The position numbers and the translations under genes are program-made. A DNA stretch of 15,537 nt. Source: JAXHTH01 sp034211115. GTDB taxonomy: Bacteria; Planctomycetota; Phycisphaerae; Phycisphaerales; SM1A02. Positions 13,774 to 15,537 of the stretch are shown one piece after another; within the stretch, counting starts at the first letter, position 1; each line of letters opens with the position of its first letter. Below the pieces are notes generated by a model that ran no database searches, had not been told where the DNA came from, and saw only the letters and a program-made list of their open reading frames with translations. The stretch is taken from positions 1 through 15,537 of the forward strand of contig JAXHTH010000222.1 of NCBI GenBank assembly GCA_034211115.1, written 5' to 3'.

Positions 13774-14703
13774 TTATTCGAGTTTGGCCGCTTCGCCTTC
13801 CGACATCCTATAGGGATGCTCGCCCAGATCGGATTCACGAACTTTCTCAATCCAGCGCCGGGCGGCCTGAATCAGCCCCTCGCCCAGGTGTGCGATGGGC
13901 CGGGCGAAGGACGGCTGCCAGCTCGTCAGCCCCAGCAGATCCTGGAGCACCACCACCTGTCCGTGGCAGGATGAGCCGGCCCCGCAGCCGATCACGGGAA
14001 TCGTCGTCTTCTCCACGATCCGCCGGGAGACTTCATCGGGGACGGCCTCGAGGAGCAGCATCGCCGCCCCGGCCTTCTCCATGCCCACCGCGGTGGCGAG
14101 AAGCTCCTGTGCCTCCCCGGCCGTGCGCCCCGCCGAGGCGTACCCGCCGCTTCGTTTCACCTGCTGCGGCTTGCAGCCGAGGTGGGCGACGACCGGGATC
14201 CCCGCCCGGGCCATCCGCTCCACGAGCGCGATAAACGACCGATCGACCTCCAGCTTCACCGAGTCGGCCAGTCCCTCGGTCATGAAGCGGCCGGCGTTGC
14301 GCACGCCCTCCGCCTCGTCGGCCTGGTAGCTCATGAAGGGCATGTCGGCCATGATGAAGGTGCTGGGCGCGCCGCGCTTCACCGCCGCGGTGATCGTGAT
14401 CAGGAAGTCCAGCGGGGCGTGAATCGTCCCGGGCAGGCCGAGGATCATCTCCGCGGCCGTGTCCCCCACCAGCAGGACGGGGATGCCCGACCGCTCCAGC
14501 CATCGCGCGGTCGTGGCGTCGTAGCAGGTGAGGGCCGCGAACTTCTCCCCGCGCTCGACGAAACGCTGCAACGTGCGCAGCGTCACCGGTTTACGCACCG
14601 GTGTCTCGGGGGTGCCTCCAGCGGCTTTCCCGGGCGCAGTTCCGGAGGCTTGTCCCGGGGTCGGGGCCGCCTCAGCGGACGTGTCGGCGGCGGGGCTGCT
14701 CAT
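13774..14703 (-). CDS. panB: 3-methyl-2-oxobutanoate hydroxymethyltransferase
   Basis: 309 residues from ATG 14703. PanB makes ketopantoate from alpha-ketoisovalerate and methylene-tetrahydrofolate, the first step toward pantothenate and coenzyme A, in the cytoplasm. Visible motifs are LTCYDATTARWLE (58-70), VGDT (79-82) with Mg-binding Asp81, MADMPFMSYQ (118-127) with Asp120, VKLE (149-152), HLGCKPQQVKRSGGY (174-188), the catalytic Glu219 in LLLEAVP, and IGCGAGSSCHGQVVV (238-252). The TIM-barrel core begins near residue 40; before it lies an Ala/Pro/Thr-rich stretch of about 38 residues that E. coli PanB lacks, so the true start could be further in, but no better ribosome binding site is seen. 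An ATG at 14709 is an alternative. TACACT sits just before the start, so a leaderless message is possible. panC and panD are not in the window. It is divergent from the methyltransferase. Confidence 0.94.
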   Translation of the reverse strand: MSSPAADTSAEAAPTPGQASGTAPGKAAGGTPETPVRKPVTLRTLQRFVERGEKFAALTCYDATTARWLERSGIPVLLVGDTAAEMILGLPGTIHAPLDFLITITAAVKRGAPSTFIMADMPFMSYQADEAEGVRNAGRFMTEGLADSVKLEVDRSFIALVERMARAGIPVVAHLGCKPQQVKRSGGYASAGRTAGEAQELLATAVGMEKAGAAMLLLEAVPDEVSRRIVEKTTIPVIGCGAGSSCHGQVVVLQDLLGLTSWQPSFARPIAHLGEGLIQAARRWIEKVRESDLGEHPYRMSEGEAAKLE

Positions 14704-14839
14704 GACCATAGTGTATCGGGCCCCCCTGATCGGGGCCACGCGGTCGCGGGAGCCGTCGCCCGGGTGAACGCCCCCCGCTCGCCTCGGATCGCGCATAATC
14801 CGGACCGAGGGTGGCTTCCTCGAGGGACTGAGGCCGATC

Positions 14840-15537
14840 ATGGGCATGCTCACGCGCCGCATCATCGAGCCGGAACGAATGGACGATCCCCGCGCCGATC
14901 CGGCCGAACTGGCCACGGCCCTCCGCTTCCTCGCGTTCATCAACCGGCGCCTGGGCGGCGTCCCCGCCGTCCTCGGCGCCTTCCGCCGATGGTCAGGCGA
15001 CTGGCCCGCCGGCGCGACGATCCGGATCCTCGATGTCGGCGCCGGGGCGTGCGACATCCCCCTCGCCCTCGCCCGCTGGGCCGCCCGCGACGGCCGCCGC
15101 GTGCACATCACCGCCCTCGAACGGCACGAGACGATCCTCGCCCTCGCCCGCCGGCGCCTCGGCGACCGCGCCGACATCGAGCTGCGCGGCGGCGATGCGC
15201 TGCATCTCACCGATCTCTTCGAGGTCGAGTCCTTCGACTACGCGCACGCCGGATTGTTGTTGCATCAGCTCCCCGACATCGAGGTGATGAAGGTGATGCG
15301 AATGATGCAGCGCCTCACGCGGCGTGGTCTGATCATCAATGATCTCATCCGTTCACCGATCGCGCGCCTGGGCACATCCATCGGACGACCGTTCATGCCG
15401 GCGATGGTGCGTCACGATGCGCCGGTGAGCGTCCGCGCCGCGTTCACGAAGCGCGAGATTCTCGACCTCGCTTACCGCGTCGGCCTGGAGCGCATCAGCT
15501 ATCGCACACACCTCTTCTACCGCTTCACGCTGACGAG
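14840..15537 (+). CDS. SAM-dependent methyltransferase, 3' end beyond the window
   Basis: The frame opens at ATG 14840 and runs off the right edge after 232 complete codons, with no stop. The product has a class I SAM-binding motif ILDVGAGACDIPLALARW (63-80), an acidic residue at the end of the next strand (ALERHE) and later motifs GGDALHL and YAHAGLLLHQLPD. The N-terminal part ERMDDP...ALRFLAFINRRLGG recalls methyltransferases found beside type III polyketide synthases and flavoprotein reductases, and the C-terminal region keeps HLFYRFTL. That link is from memory and the neighbours that would confirm it are outside the window. The substrate is unknown. It is divergent from panB with 136 bp between the starts; CATAAT at 14794-14799 could be a -10 but has no matching -35. 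Confidence 0.82.
   Translation, partial: MGMLTRRIIEPERMDDPRADPAELATALRFLAFINRRLGGVPAVLGAFRRWSGDWPAGATIRILDVGAGACDIPLALARWAARDGRRVHITALERHETILALARRRLGDRADIELRGGDALHLTDLFEVESFDYAHAGLLLHQLPDIEVMKVMRMMQRLTRRGLIINDLIRSPIARLGTSIGRPFMPAMVRHDAPVSVRAAFTKREILDLAYRVGLERISYRTHLFYRFTLT

Noticed and set aside
12076..13974. A 632-codon plus-strand open frame opposite the HtrA gene
   Set aside because: Mirror of a high-GC gene; no domain is recognisable and it has a His/Asp/Gly-rich composition typical of antisense frames.
14794..14799. CATAAT as a full promoter for the methyltransferase
   Set aside because: No TTGACA-like hexamer at 15-19 bp upstream; kept only as a remark in the gene entry.
14182..15342. 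A 386-codon plus-strand frame crossing panB and the methyltransferase
   Set aside because: It is antisense to panB and out of frame with the methyltransferase, whose own frame (14840 onward) has a proper SAM motif.

Overview
The window is GC-rich bacterial chromosome with ordinary housekeeping genes and few mobile features. Several things point to a planctomycete, probably of the Phycisphaerae type: two secreted beta-propeller proteins ending in a two-loop, cysteine-paired dockerin tail (LLLLLGDWGC / LLLLLGNWG); a tandem pair of divergent ClpP paralogues; an FHA-GAF histidine kinase; and the style of the PanB and RibBA proteins. This assignment rests on remembered family traits, not on a search.

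Layout. 2-190 (+) is the tail of an unrecognised gene, followed by a ribBA-type riboflavin gene (219-1424, +). Reading leftward from 5480 on the minus strand come an FHA-GAF histidine kinase, two clpP paralogues with their own promoter candidate, and a small lipoprotein whose start region carries an 81-bp tandem duplication. A roughly 370-bp divergent intergenic region separates the kinase from two plus-strand secreted dockerin proteins (5849-6913 RCC1-like propeller; 7062-8120 NHL/YncE-like propeller). The second secreted gene converges on thyA (9102-8266, -), with a long hairpin between them. Upstream of thyA lies a roughly 212-bp element with imperfect terminal inverted repeats. From 14703 to 9357 the minus strand carries panB, a membrane-anchored HtrA protease with two PDZ domains, an orphan OppF/DppF-type ATPase, and a three-gene membrane module (GYF_2-like protein plus two bacterial PH-domain proteins, the last two overlapping by ATGA). 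A divergent SAM methyltransferase starts at 14840 and runs off the right edge.

Co-operation. The ClpP pair, with HtrA and a lipoprotein nearby, is a proteostasis/envelope theme. The ClpP pair probably forms a mixed complex, because only one paralogue keeps the full Ser-His-Asp triad. The GYF-PH-PH cluster looks like one membrane module. The two dockerin proteins are a matched pair sharing leader, signal-peptide start and C-terminal tail.

Best leads for novelty: a RibBA whose GTP cyclohydrolase domain has lost its zinc cysteines and whose DHBP synthase domain has a Gln where the metal-binding His is expected; a ClpP with Asn at the triad Asp position; a palindrome-bounded insert inside thyA; the inverted-repeat element upstream of thyA; and the 81-bp duplication spanning a lipoprotein signal peptide. 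I saw no CRISPR array, transposase, tRNA, rRNA or classical defence locus.
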